In this document: positions 48,308 through 58,873 of the stretch, one piece after another
How the letters are laid out: each line of letters begins with the position of its first letter
How positions within the stretch are numbered: position 1 is the first letter of the stretch
Assembly (NCBI RefSeq): GCF_033439725.1
Contig: NW_026944388.1
Location: forward strand, 620,001 to 684,000
Length of the DNA stretch: 64,000 nt
Direction of reading: 5' to 3'
From: Neurospora tetraspora
Lineage: Eukaryota > Ascomycota > Sordariomycetes > Sordariales > Sordariaceae
Translations under genes and position numbers: made by a program
The notes under the pieces: generated by a model
Seen by the model: only the letters and a program-made list of their open reading frames with translations
What the model was told of the DNA's origin: nothing
Database searches by the model: none

Positions 48308-49767
48308 CTAGGCTGAGGTCATCTCCACATCCTCCTCCTCCTTCTCTTGCTTTTCCTTATCCTCCTTCGCCTTTTTCTCCTGTTGTTCCTTTTCCAGCTG
48401 CAGTTGTTTTCCTCTTCTTGTCATCTCGGCAATTTCACCACTAATCGACATTGGCTTTTCCTTTTCTTTTCCATCGGCATTATCCCCACGGCCATTCCTG
48501 CTCTCCCCATTAGCCGCCGTCCCCCCGTTCTTCACCCCATCTTTCCCGTTCCTCTCCCCATCCCCACCCCCATTCTTCGTTTCTTTCCCCCCACTCCCTA
48601 CGCCATTCCCCGCTGTTTCATGTCCGCACCCTCCTCCACCCCCCGAAATCCCCGCCTGCAAACTCCTCTCCCACTCCTCATGCTCCTCCCACACCCCCCT
48701 CATATCGTCCTCCCCCAACTCCGACGTCTCCTCCAGTAGTCTATCCATCTCCTCCCCGCTCGGCACCGCCCAGATATTCTCTCTCAGCCTCTTATGCCGC
48801 TCGCGATCCTCTTCGATGCGTTGCTCCACCTGCTTCTTGTCGACGCGGGGGGCGGCCGTGTTGATGCCTCCGCCGCGTTTGTTGTTTACGAAGTGATGAT
48901 GGGTGGTAGAAGAAGTGGAGGTTGAGGGGCCAGCTAAGGTTGTGGTGTTGTTGTTGTTGGAGGTGGTTGTGAGGAGGGGATTGGGAGGGGGAACATGGGG
49001 ATTAGCGTGGGTGTGGATGGCGGTTTGCGAAGGGGGCATGTTGGTGTCGTAGGTGGAGGAGGAATTGTTGTTGTTGGCAGAAGGGGAGAGGACGAGGTCC
49101 CCCTGGGAGGAATAAACGTAGGATTCGCCCCGTTCGCGGAGGACTTCGAAGATGTCGGTTAGGATGGTGGAGTCGAGGAAGGATTTGGCGTGGAGGGCTT
49201 GGAGGACCTGGAAGCAGTTAGTGGGGGGGGGGGGCTGACGATGAAAGGAAAACAAAAGGGGGGAGGGAGGAGCAGACCTTACGGACAACCTTAACATTAG
49301 CCGCCCCCGACCCGTCATCCGGCGCCACGGCATCGACCACACGAATAATGTCCCGCTGCATCATGCGGATGTAATCCTCTTGGCCGTCTTTGTGGGCCAT
49401 GTCGAGAAAGTGCTCGATGAAGTACATGATGTTGGCTCGCATGTTTAGGTTGCTCTGGGACGTTTTTTTTTGTTAGTGAAACTGTAGCTGAGATGAGGTG
49501 AACCAACGAGCCGAGCCGAGCCGTGGGAAGGGATGAGGTTGGTTTGACATAACAATGTCCCGAAAGGGTCGAATGAATGAACAAACATGAAGACAAAAAA
49601 ACATAACATACCCTCTCAAGCTGCTCTAAAATGCAAGAGTGCAAGTCCTCGGCCAAGTCCTTGTGGCGGAGAGCATACTGTGCTGCTTTTTGCGAGGATG
49701 TCACGGAGGCACTTAGTTGGCGGAGTTGGTTCGTGAACCGCATGCGCACCTCGAAAGGGTCGGCCAT
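48308..49767 (-). CDS. ctk3: CTD kinase subunit gamma (Ctk3)
   Basis: Three exons, 49767-49612, 49454-49278 and 49207-48308, predict 410 aa. Intron 1 is 157 nt (GTATGT/CCCAG). Intron 2 is 70 nt with a poor donor (GTCTGC) and acceptor TTCCAG behind a C12 tract; it is chosen because it joins NVKVVRK to VLQALHAKSFLD in frame. The first 130 residues form the helical CID-like domain of Ctk3 (DPFEVRMRFTNQLRQL, MYFIEHFLDMAHKDGQEDYI, MQRDIIRVVDAVAP). A second helical region is near WAVPSGEEMDRLLEETSELG, followed by a Gly/Asn-rich spacer and a charged coiled-coil tail ending EEEDVEMTSA. Ctk3 is a non-catalytic partner of the Ctk1/Ctk2 kinase-cyclin pair that phosphorylates Ser2 of the RNA polymerase II tail. 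It is divergent from the P5C reductase gene. Confidence 0.82.
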
Positions 49768-50606
49768 TTTTGCGTTTTTTGGTGATTAATGGTGTTTCGG
49801 TTTTAGATGTTGATTGATATTGGGTTGAGATGTTGGTGATGCAGTCGGGAAAGAGGGAGGACCTTGTATGAATGAGATTAATATGAGTTGGTTGGTTTGT
49901 TGTTCGGGTGTAAGTGAATTGTCGTCGAGTTACTCCAAATGTTCACCATGACCCGAAGTTTATATACTTGTATTTCCCATCTGCTACCCTGCTTGAAGAA
50001 GGCGCTTGCATAACGCTTATCTGCACCTGCTTTTAATCTCGAAAAATCACTCAGTTGCATGTAAGTCGGCTTCGAAATGTCAAGTGAAACACGGTGATTC
50101 TACGTTCATAAATATGACAGGCACGAAGCATCCCGACGAGTTGTCCTCGCCAACATCACAAACACTCAAAAAGACAAACCGTGGAGAAGAAAGGACGTTG
50201 AACTAAAGGGTAACCACGCTAACCCGCATTTAGCAGGCGGTGAACCCGTTAACGAGGCGCTAGTCAATTTAGTACTGTGTCGTAGCGATACCGGGGTTCT
50301 AGTGGGGTCTTTTTACGGCTACGGCACAGTGGAGTTATAGCGGGCAAACTCACAACTGACCGATAGAGTGATATCACATCTCGGGATCGACGTTGAATAA
50401 GTTCCCGTTTTGGGCCTCATCGAGATCGTTTTCACATTTCACATTTCGGCTTTTTTAAGTCTTATCGCCCCGACAGCAACCAACTCGTTTGTTTGTGCTC
50501 TTCCAAGTTTGGAAATCAGAATAAATAACAACGGTCATACCTCTCACTCAACACGCCCAAAACATCACCACAAAAACACTCACAACACACAACACACTCA
50601 CACAAG
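49768..50606. promoter_or_regulatory. Shared divergent promoter (ctk3 / P5C reductase)
   Basis: About 840 bp without a supported gene. Its right end is a CA-rich leader (CACAACACACAACACACTCA) just before the plus-strand ATG, a common feature of well-expressed fungal genes. Confidence 0.45.
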
Positions 50607-51744
50607 ATGGCTGCTCCGCAAGTAAAGAGCTCCTCCGAGCTCACCATGGCCGTTCTCGGCTGCGGTAAGTGATCGATCACTCTTACAGTCCAAATTCACA
50701 TGTCATGTCACCACCATCCTCTCTGCCTCTCCTCACCCACCCTCTCCCCTTCATGGCCTCCCCCTCACATCTCCCACCAATACTAACCACCCCTCCCTCC
50801 TAGGAACAATGGGCATCTCCATCCTCTCCGGCATCCTCACCTCCCTCACCACCCTCGCCGCCTCCCCCTCTCCGCCGCCCACCAACCCCCCCGCCCTGCC
50901 TCGGCACTTCATCGCAACCGTGCGCTCCCCCTCCTCTATCCACAAAGTCGAATCCGCGCTCTCCCCCCTCGTCAAGCCCTCCGTGTCCACCCTCCGCGTC
51001 CTCCCGTCAACCTCCAACGTCTCCGCCGTGGCCGAAGCAGACATCATCCTTTTGGGGTGCAAACCGTACATGGTCTCCGGCCTTCTCTCCGCCCCCGGCA
51101 TGAAGGATGCCCTCACCGTAAACCACACCTCCGGCCACGCGCGCAAGCAAAAGATTATCATTAGTATCTGCGCCGGCGTTACGGTTCCTCAGCTGGAACA
51201 GATTTTGCGCGAGGACGTCGGTCTACCGGCGGACGATTTACCCATCGTCGTCCGCGCGATGCCCAACACCGCTTCTAAAATCCGCGAGTCGATGACAGTG
51301 ATCAACACCGTCGACCCCCCTCTCCCGGATAGCGTCACCGAGCTGCTCACCTGGATCTTTGAAAGAATCGGCGAGGTGGTCTATTTGCCTCCTAACCTGA
51401 TGGACGCCTGCACCAGTCTGTGTGCCAGCGGCACGGCGTTTTTTGCGCTGATGATGGAGGCGGCGGCGGATGGAGGCGTGGCGATGGGGTTGCCGAGGGC
51501 GGAGGCGACGAGGATGGCGGCGCAGACGATGAGGGGTGCGGCGGGCTTGGTGCTGGAGGGAGAGCATCCGGCGATTTTGAGGGAGAAGGTTAGTACACCG
51601 GGCGGGTGCACGATTGGGGGGTTGTTGGTGTTGGAGGAAGGCGGGGTTAGGGGAGCCGTGGCGAGGGCGGTTAGGGAGGCGACTGTTGTTGCGAGCTTGT
51701 TGGGGGGAGGGGGGGCGAAGAATGTTAATGGGACTAGGCATTAG
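50607..51744 (+). CDS. pro3: Pyrroline-5-carboxylate reductase (proline biosynthesis)
   Basis: Two exons, 50607-50664 and 50804-51744, with a 139-nt intron (GTAAGT/CTAG, branch-like TACTAAC), predict 332 aa. The intron splits the NAD(P)-binding loop, and splicing restores AVLGCGTMGISILSGIL (residues 15-31, GxGxMG). The substrate and cofactor region VVRAMPNTASKIRESMTVI and the C-terminal helical dimer domain (CASGTAFFALMMEAAADGG, then STPGGCTIGGLLVLEEGGVR) are both intact. The enzyme reduces delta-1-pyrroline-5-carboxylate to L-proline, the last step of proline synthesis, probably in the cytosol; there is no targeting sequence. It is equivalent to yeast Pro3. A Ser/Pro insert (AASPSPPPTNPPALP) near residue 36 lengthens the loop after the first strand compared with bacterial ProC. 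Confidence 0.96.
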
Positions 51745-52286
51745 ATCTGGGATTGAGGGGTGGGGTGTAGGAGATAAAGAGTGAGGTGTCTGCCAGGAGG
51801 GAGGTTCGGATGAAGTTGTTATTCAGGGCTGTTTAGACGGTTCTGGTCACAAAAGCCTACCTCTAGACGAGGAAGCTAAAAAGTCTCGAAACCGAAACAC
51901 TAAAGGCGGACAGACGGGTGGTAGTGAACAGCACATCATAGAGGTTCATGCCAATGTTTCCCCCAAACCCTTCAAAAAGAATGGGTTGAGGTGGTCAAAG
52001 ATAGATAGATAACGTAAAAGGCGCCAGACGCCCTCAATATGTACAAATAAACAACAAAACAAATTCATACCGGAAAAAAAAAGATGCTCGCACCAACAAT
52101 GCTGTTTTCAACCTATGATGCAAGACATCCACCCCTAGCCGAGCATACCTAGGTAAGGATATGTATGCATTCTAAACACCACCATATCCTACGGGGTAAA
52201 ATGCCATATTTTCAGTGCTCATCAAAGTGAAGCCCTCCTGTACTTTTGGGACTTGGACTTGGGTGGAGAGGTAGACTCTAGTCTAT
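51745..52286. other. Convergent intergenic region
   Basis: 3' untranslated regions of the P5C reductase and hat1 genes. An AT-rich stretch with an A11 run lies near 52075. No gene is seen. Confidence 0.5.
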
Positions 52287-53882
52287 TCACTCCCGCTCGA
52301 CCCTAGCCTTCTTGCTCGACGCAGCAGCTCCATCTCCCTCGGTCTGCTCAACGTCGTCCAACTTGCGCTTACCATTAGCAGCAGAAGGAGTAGCCGGCAC
52401 TTCCTGCTCGCCCTCGTCCGCAGTCTCACCATCAGCTTGAGCCAACTTGCTCTGCTCCTCGGCCTTGATCAGCAACCGAGCATAATCAAACTCCACACCG
52501 GCAAAAACCTTGGCCAGCTCCTCCCTGCGCTCCTTAAGCTCCAGCTGGCCCAGCGCGTCCCTGTTGTGTACGTATAACCTCCTCTTGACGAGCATCATCC
52601 ACAACCGATATGTGTGCTCGTCTTCGGGGGTGGGCTTTGGCAGGGCCTTCTCCTTGCTTTTACCCTTGCTCTTGCTGCTCCGGCCGCTTTCCTCCTCGTC
52701 TTCCTCATCCTCGGGAGCACCCAGGCCTGGTCGGACGCTCTCGGGGAGCTGCGACATCAGGTACATCTCGAGCACACGAGCAAACTGCCGGGGTACAATT
52801 TTGAATTTCTTTCGGCAGGCGTCCCAGGCTGCTTGGTCGACAATATTGTTGGGCGCCCTGCCCTCCTCGGGAATCTCGATGCTGGTGTCGATCTTGAGCG
52901 CTTGGAACTCGGGTTGTTTGCCGAGGAATGCGAGGTCGGCAAGGTCGCGCATGTCGTCGAACGCCTCGTTGGGGTCCTCGACCGTCAACTCAACGGTAGG
53001 CGCGTGCTTGAGGTATTGCTGGTAAATAATGCTGTAGAGGCGCGAGCCGAGGCCCTTTTGCTGGAAAGGCGGGATGATAATGAACTGGGAGATGCGGGTG
53101 CGGCAGGGGAGGGTATCGAGGTCGAAGTCGCCGTCGAGGGTGAAGGTTGGGGTATCGGTCGGGGTCTTTGATTCGAACTCGGTGGGTACTTGGAAGGCAT
53201 AGTACCGGTAGAGGGTACTGTAGCCGGCGAAATGGTAGGAGAATTTGTCGGGCTGGTTGGGGAGAGGACGCTTGTTGTAGAGGAAATAGATTGTCCATCG
53301 GTCGGCGTCGGGATCCTCGAGATCGATAGGGGTGCCTCCGTCGACAAAGAAGGGGACGAGAATCTGGATACGGTTGAGGAGCTGCCTGACGGCCGGATCT
53401 GTGATCTTGCCGCGGTACACTTCGTATTCCCCATCTTTGCTGCTGAAGCTTGTGACGAGGGTTCCGGGTGGGGTCCAGTTGTCGGGAATGGACTTGAGCC
53501 GGGTTTCGAAATCGGACTGCTTCTGGAAGGCAACTTCGGGGAGGAACTCGGATAGGACGTCGTTGATGTCGAGGGCCTCTTCGTCGGCTGTGGGCTGGTA
53601 CTTTTTCTTGTAGGATACCTTGAGGTTGGGCAGCATGTCGCTAGCATTATACTGAAGGTTGATGCGAAGACCCTTGTAGCCAAAGATCTGTTCTTTTTCG
53701 CCGAAGATGTTGTTTGTGTATTCCGGGTGGAAAGTATCCAGCGTCTTCACGCCAGCGTCGGTGGGGGTAACGAGAGAGACCAGGACGGCCTCGTTAGAAG
53801 AAGTCCACCCTGTTATCGCAAGTCAGCATTTTCAGACAAGCATCTGAAAGTATCGGAGCTTACAATCGTCGTCTCCGCTCAT
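52287..53882 (-). CDS. hat1: Histone acetyltransferase type B catalytic subunit Hat1
   Basis: Two exons, 53882-53864 and 53809-52287, with a 54-nt intron (GTAAGC/AACAG), predict 513 aa. The 19-nt first coding exon encodes MSGDDD plus one base. Near the start, YTNNIFGEKEQIFGYKGL (about residue 37) is the Hat1 N-terminal signature. The GNAT acetyl-CoA loop reads QQKGLGSRLY (about 256-265), preceded by the strand SQFIIIPPF and followed by LTVEDPNEAFDDMRDL, which carries the usual acidic catalytic segment. The C-terminal 120 residues are charged, with a KSKGKSKEK basic stretch and a KKARVERE end that may act in nuclear import. Hat1 acetylates newly made histone H4 at Lys5 and Lys12 together with a WD40 partner (Hat2/RbAp type). 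It is divergent from the ZIP transporter gene. Confidence 0.94.
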
Positions 53883-54643
53883 GGTGATGAATTTGGAGTT
53901 TGCGAAGCTGGGGATCTGGCGGGGGAGCTGCGCGGGGGGCCGGATGGACGCTTATGGCTTCGTGGTTGTGTGCTTGGAATAGGTTGTATTTCTGACTTGG
54001 TGTATTTGACTACTGTAATGCTGCTGCCTCGTAGAAGGTTCCGGTACGCCGAGTGAATGTGTTGGTCAAAAGGCGAGGTTCGTTGTCTGGCCAAAAGGAA
54101 GATGATCTGATCAAGAAGTCAAAGTCGCAAAGGAAAGAGTCGCGGTTGGCGAACGCGTATCGTTAATTGAAAGCTCGGGCCACGATTGCCGATCTTCTCG
54201 GTTAAGGTTGTTAGCGTGGGCTGGGGCCCCCTGTTGTTACTGCTAAACGCATAGTAACAGCTTGATATCGGCTTAAGCGACAGATGATGCTGTGCTCTTG
54301 CGAGTTGACTGTGAAGCCAGACATGTCGACTTGATTGTTTCACAGTTCGGTAAGCAAAGACCCCTCATTAACTGAATTTGGTTGATTGCTTATCACTGAT
54401 TCACGGGTTGTTCCTCTTTGGTGTCACTCCAAATATTTCTTTGAACAACATCATCCCTGACCTCGATTGTCCTCCCTCTTGGACAGCTCTCTTTCGTCCA
54501 GACCTCCTCCAGCTTGCGGCGCGCATTGAGGTCAAATCGTTATTCCCATGCGCCAATGACTTTACAGACAAACGACCGGTGTACATCTTAGTTCTTCCTC
54601 CTTATACAAGCTCCTGTCTGGTTCAAGCTTCACAACCTCCAAC
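53883..54643. promoter_or_regulatory. Shared divergent promoter (hat1 / ZIP transporter)
   Basis: About 760 bp between start codons. The frame of the transporter is open back to 54378, but that part lacks membrane segments and is interpreted as leader. No operator was recognised. Confidence 0.4.
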
Positions 54644-56135
54644 ATGGGCAACTTGCTCATCCTCTTGGCCCTCTGTGTACGTCACTATTCTCTGCCCAAT
54701 TTCCTCAGAAGCATGGCTGGAAGCTAACATATTCTCATACAGGTGGTCATGGCCTTGGCGTACGTCCATCCTCAATTGTCTTTGCCGTTGGGCGCAAACT
54801 GACATCGAACAACGAAATAGTTCCTTCTTCGCCGGCGCACTCCCCCTATCCCTGAGCCTATCGCAATCCCAGCTACGATTAATATCCAGTATCGGTGTTG
54901 GAATTCTTGTCGGCACATCCCTTATCGTCATTATCCCCGAAGGCATTGAAGCGGTCGCGACAACCAATACCGTCCAGCCGGCGCATTCGCACAATGCTGC
55001 TGCTGCGAGGCGCAGTCTCATGGGGGTCGGAGGGAGATCCCCGTCACAGACAGTCAACTGGCACATCTCAGGAAACCATCTGGAAGCCAGGAACGGCAAT
55101 GGCGACGAGATTCCCCATATCAAAACACATAAGGTCGTAACCGCCGAGCAAATCCTCAAGAACCTCCGCAAGAAGAGGGATGAAGAACCAAAGGAAGACA
55201 CAAAGTCCAGCTTCCAAAAGTCCACCAACCCCACCACCGAAAAGCATGATGACGATAACGACCACCACGAGAACGCCCTTCCGACATTCCAGATCGGTCT
55301 CTCCCTGACCCTCGGCTTCGCCCTCATGTTCCTCATCGACCGCCTCCCCCAACACGCCTTCTCTTCGTCCTCCTCCTCGACCCCGCAGACTCGACACATC
55401 TCTCTCGACAACCTCGAGACCTCCTCCATTTCCGAGTCTGTCCTCGAGGGACGTGATGGATCCTCCGAAACCGACGGCTTCCTGTCTTCCTTCCTCAGCC
55501 CCTCACCGAAACAAGCTCGCACGCTCGCAACGACGGTGGGACTGGTCATCCACGCCGCGGCCGACGGCATTGCGATGGGGGCCAGCGCCACGACGGAGGA
55601 TATGCGCCTGGGTTTCATCATCTTCGTGGCTATCATGGTGCACAAAGCCCCGGCGGCTTTTGGGTTGACGTCGGTTTTGCTGAGGCAGGGGCTATCGAAG
55701 CGGGCAGCGAGGGGGCACTTGATCGTGTTTAGCGCGGCGGCGCCTGTGGGAGCGTTGGTGACGTATTGTATTGTTGAGCTGTTCCTAGGTGGGAGTGGTG
55801 GAAAGGTGGCCACGGAAGGTAGCGGAGGTGAACAGTGGTGGACGGGCATGTTGTTGTTGTTCTCTGCGGGGACGTTCTTGTGAGTTTGCCTACCTCCTTC
55901 TAGTACGTGAGAGATCAAGTTGATGACTGACTGACGAACGATATCTAGGTATGTGGCCATGCACGCCATGCAAGAAGATAGCAACTCCCACGATCATCAC
56001 TCAAGCAGCAACGGATACGCAGATGGAAGCAGTTCGCAACAGAGGAGGCAGCCAAAGCCGCTGAGGGACACCATGTTTACTGTCTTGGGGATGCTATTAC
56101 CGCTTCTCACGCAGTTTGGACATCATCATCATTGA
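54644..56135 (+). CDS. ZIP-family metal transporter (ZIP9/Atx2-like)
   Basis: Four exons, 54644-54676, 54743-54759, 54821-55879 and 55949-56135, predict 431 aa. Introns are GTACGT/CAG (66 nt), GTACGT/ATAG (61 nt) and GTGAGT/CTAG (69 nt); exon 2 is only 17 nt. The spliced N-terminus MGNLLILLALCVVMALASFF is a clean first membrane helix, followed by GALPLSLSLSQSQLRLISSI and GVGILVGTSLIVIIPEGIEA. A long loop contains a His/Asp-rich cluster (KHDDDNDHHEN). The paired transport helices carry VGLVIHAAADGIAMGAS and IMVHKAPAAFGLTSVLL, the metal-binding H and HK/E motifs of ZIP helices 4 and 5. The end is His-rich (FGHHHH). ZIP proteins move zinc or manganese into the cytosol; similarity to ZIP9/Atx2 suggests a Golgi location, but the metal is not readable from sequence. 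Confidence 0.88.
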
Positions 56136-56890
56136 GCATGATATCATCCATCAAAAGTTTGGTGTTTTATAGTTATACTTTATACTTTGTTTGGGTATGA
56201 AAAAGCGAACCATTTGTCTATTCACGTTCACAAACAAGCGACGCCCTGATTATATACCTTATTTGACTAGGGGACTGTTATCTACGGCTGTGTATAACGG
56301 AGGCTTGTGAGGTCCGTTGATTGTGCTTGCCAATTTGTTGTGATGCTTGTGGCCGGATTGAAAGAGAATCACAGTTGATCAAGCAGCTTGGGGATGGAAA
56401 CCATATGCTGACAACCCAAGGAGAGCGTGAGAAGGGGGTATTAATAAGGGGAAGGACTAGGCACCACACTACACACTACACACTACACACTACACACTAC
56501 ACACTACACACTGTGACACTGAACCATCCATCCAACCAAGCTGCAGTCAAGGCTGGAGGTGCTGAAGTGCTTTTATAAGTAGTGTCCCACTCCTTGTCCT
56601 AATTTTTTCTTGAAGTAGGCTACGGCTGAGTTGGTTTCTTCCAAAGCGCGCGCGGAAAGCGGAATCTTTATATATACCCAAACGATCAACAAGAACTCCA
56701 TCACGAAAACCATCTCTGTCATAACTCTCGGAGTATTCATTGAAAGCAGAAAGGTACGTCCGGTCATTGTTCCAAGAATGCCATAGCTAATAAAGGCCTT
56801 TACTTACACAAAGCCGCGGTAGATACCGGCATACTTAAAACTTCGAGGGTCACTACCCTCGACGACATCTACGTTCGACGACTTCCATCC
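56136..56890. other. Intergenic region at the left border of the paralogue cluster
   Basis: Holds the ZIP gene 3' region and a heptanucleotide microsatellite. From about 56797 it holds a block also found near 60228 (shared core ACAAAGCCGCGGTAGATACC or its one-base variant). No gene is supported. Confidence 0.5.
56466..56510. repeat. (CACTACA)n heptanucleotide microsatellite
   Basis: Six or more nearly perfect 7-bp units. Confidence 0.9.
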
Positions 56891-56969
56891 TCGACGATCG
56901 TTTGCCCTTGGCGACCTTTATATACCTTTAACAACCATTCGAACTTGACACTCTTCACCTTCATCCAAC
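56891..56969 (+). promoter_or_regulatory. Conserved TATA promoter/leader block of family member A
   Basis: This 79-bp block ends exactly at the ATG of member A and is about 93 percent identical by eye to 61542-61621 before member C. It contains a TATATA box (near 56920), TTTAACAACCATTCGAACTT, and CATCCAACATG at the start. Confidence 0.6.
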
Positions 56970-58162
56970 ATGTGCTCCACCGAGCTTTCGAGAAGCATGT
57001 TCATCTCCCAGGCGCAACCAGGTGCCTCGGATGCCTGGAAAACAGGCCTGGTCCCCAGCGCAGGAGGGAAATGTGGCGTATCCTCCGCGAAGGTGGCCAC
57101 TACTGTAGCAGAAGTTTCCCTTCCTCTCTCTCCCAGCAGAGATCAGATGCATGGTTTACCGTGCAATCTTGACCATCACCTGCACCATCAACACATCCTC
57201 CAAAGAGCACCTCCACGACCAGCAGCCCAACCAAGCTTCGGAGCAGCTTGATCAAATCACCAGCCTTAAGAACCTCGCCTTGTCTTGCCGGCAGGTCCGC
57301 GACGAATTAGTCCATGAATACGTCGCATACGTCCTCCCGTTCACACAAATCCACCTAGGCAGCGCCTACCGGACGCCTACGCCTTCACCTCTGGCGTTGA
57401 CCAACCACCGGATCTTCCAAGAGCTCCAGTCGTCTTCCTTCCTTACACAAAACATCCAACACATCAGCCTCCACTGGGGAGGCTGCACGTGCTCCGAGGA
57501 CGGATCGCGTTTTCAAAAACAAATCGAACCTAGGGCCTGCCTCTTTTGGCTGACGGCGCTGCCACAGCTTAAGACCTTAGAGATAGTGTTCACCGACCCG
57601 TTCTATCTCCCCATTCAGCGGTTCACGAGCGCGAGCATGACAGGGCTGCCGGGGCCAGGTCCGGGTGTGGCCGAGGAGGCGGTCGAGGAGGCAGATGCGG
57701 AGTGGAGTGACAGTGACGACGGTGGTGCTCATGAACTCGTGGAATTCTTTTGCAGTTTCTGCTGGTGTGAAGGTCTTATGGCGCTGCCGCCGACTCTCGA
57801 GAAGGTGATCTTCCGGGTGTGGTGCCGTGAGGATCCCGATGACGAGGTTCACCCTGCTGCCGTTGATGAGACCTGGGAGGTCACAAAGTGGTATCGGAGG
57901 ACGAGAGTCGCAGAGGAGCAGTATGAGAGGACTGGGATTTGGAAGAGAGTGAAGGAGGACCATGAGGATGGCGATGAGAGCGAGGTATGTTCTTGCCCTG
58001 CCTTACCTACCCTACCCCCTTTATAGGTTATTCCTTTTTTTTCCCTTTCGCGCTCCAGGCTGACGATGCGATGCGTTATCACTTTAGGAACCACAGGAGT
58101 ACAAACTCGAGTATCACGTTGGTGCCATCGACGTCGAGTGGCCTTTGTCGGAAAGGATCTGA
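56970..58162 (+). CDS. LPAEIR-family protein, member A (5' end disrupted)
   Basis: The body is 57151-57984 plus 58088-58162, joined by a 103-nt intron (GTATGT/TTTAG) as in member C, with a 25-codon last exon ending VEWPLSERI. Relative to members B and C, the N-terminal motif is present as KFPFLSLPAEIRCMVYRA from 57112. The conserved promoter-proximal ATG at 56970 is one base out of frame with it, and a TAG lies just upstream in the motif frame (57106). About 120 bp of extra sequence sits between MCSTE and KFPF. An intron ending at 57108 or 57111 would mend the frame, but its best donors are weak (GTCCCC at 57051). The gene may therefore be spliced unusually, start at 57151, or be decaying. 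Shared motifs are LVHEYVAYVLPFTQIHLGS, LTQNIQHISLHWGGCTC, LEKVIFRVWCREDPDD and ETWEVTKWYRR. Function is unknown. Confidence 0.6.
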
Positions 58163-58873
58163 AGCACCACGCCTTCGGCGGTAAAGGGGGGAAGGGAGAG
58201 AGCGTTTTACGATTTTTCTGGGCAGGCTACAAGGTGGATGGGTAGGCTTGGCCGGCTAGTGGTTGGCCTTCAGGGGGGGGGGGGACGAAATATTTCTTAC
58301 TACTGCTTTTCTTCTTTTCATTTCATTGGCCTTTAGGGGGGGACAAAATTTTCTTACTACTCGCTACTTTCTTTCTTTTTATTCCAAGTCTTTTTCTTAT
58401 ACCTTACCATGGCAGTTCTTCCGTCTTGATCTTCGTTTCTTTTCCCGTCACGCCCTCCATCGATATGTATACGACCAAACTGGTTCCGCATCAACTTCGG
58501 GAAGTTCGGCCGCACCCCTACCGACGAGGACACGGACAACACCCAGGAGATCTTTTAGCGACCTCTATATAGATACATTCGACAGTATTAACTTCCGTCA
58601 ATCTTTACTCACCTTCGACAATCTTTATCCTCGACAGTTCCACCGTCGACGCCTTTTACCCCAGCTCGCGCTACGTCATCACCATCTCTTCAAATCTATC
58701 GATCCCTTTTCGATCCGTTCCCTTCCTCGCTTCATCGTGAAAATCCAGCACCACTCACGTCAGCTTAACTTTCCAGAACCCATCAAGTCGGTACCTCAAG
58801 GCTCAGCAAGTAATCCCGACGGGAGACTTGATCCAAGCAGCTAACATTCTCTCAGAAGAAATACCTACCCAAG
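58163..58873. other. Spacer between members A and B
   Basis: Contains a tandem duplication of about 60 bp with G runs, then CGACAATCTT-type short repeats near 58570-58650 that resemble the minisatellite before member C. An open frame at 58263-58844 is a by-product of this repetitive text. Confidence 0.5.
58265..58384. repeat. Tandem duplication of about 60 bp
   Basis: 58265-58326 and 58327-58384 both start GGCCTT-C/T-AGGGGGGG and continue with ACGAAATATTTC or ACAAAATTTTC, TTACTACT and a TTCTTT-rich end. The first copy has a run of 12 G. Confidence 0.75.

Noticed and set aside
54378-54643. Upstream in-frame extension of the ZIP transporter
   Set aside because: Reading straight through ignores three good introns and gives an implausible hydrophilic start. 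The spliced model begins with a clean membrane helix.
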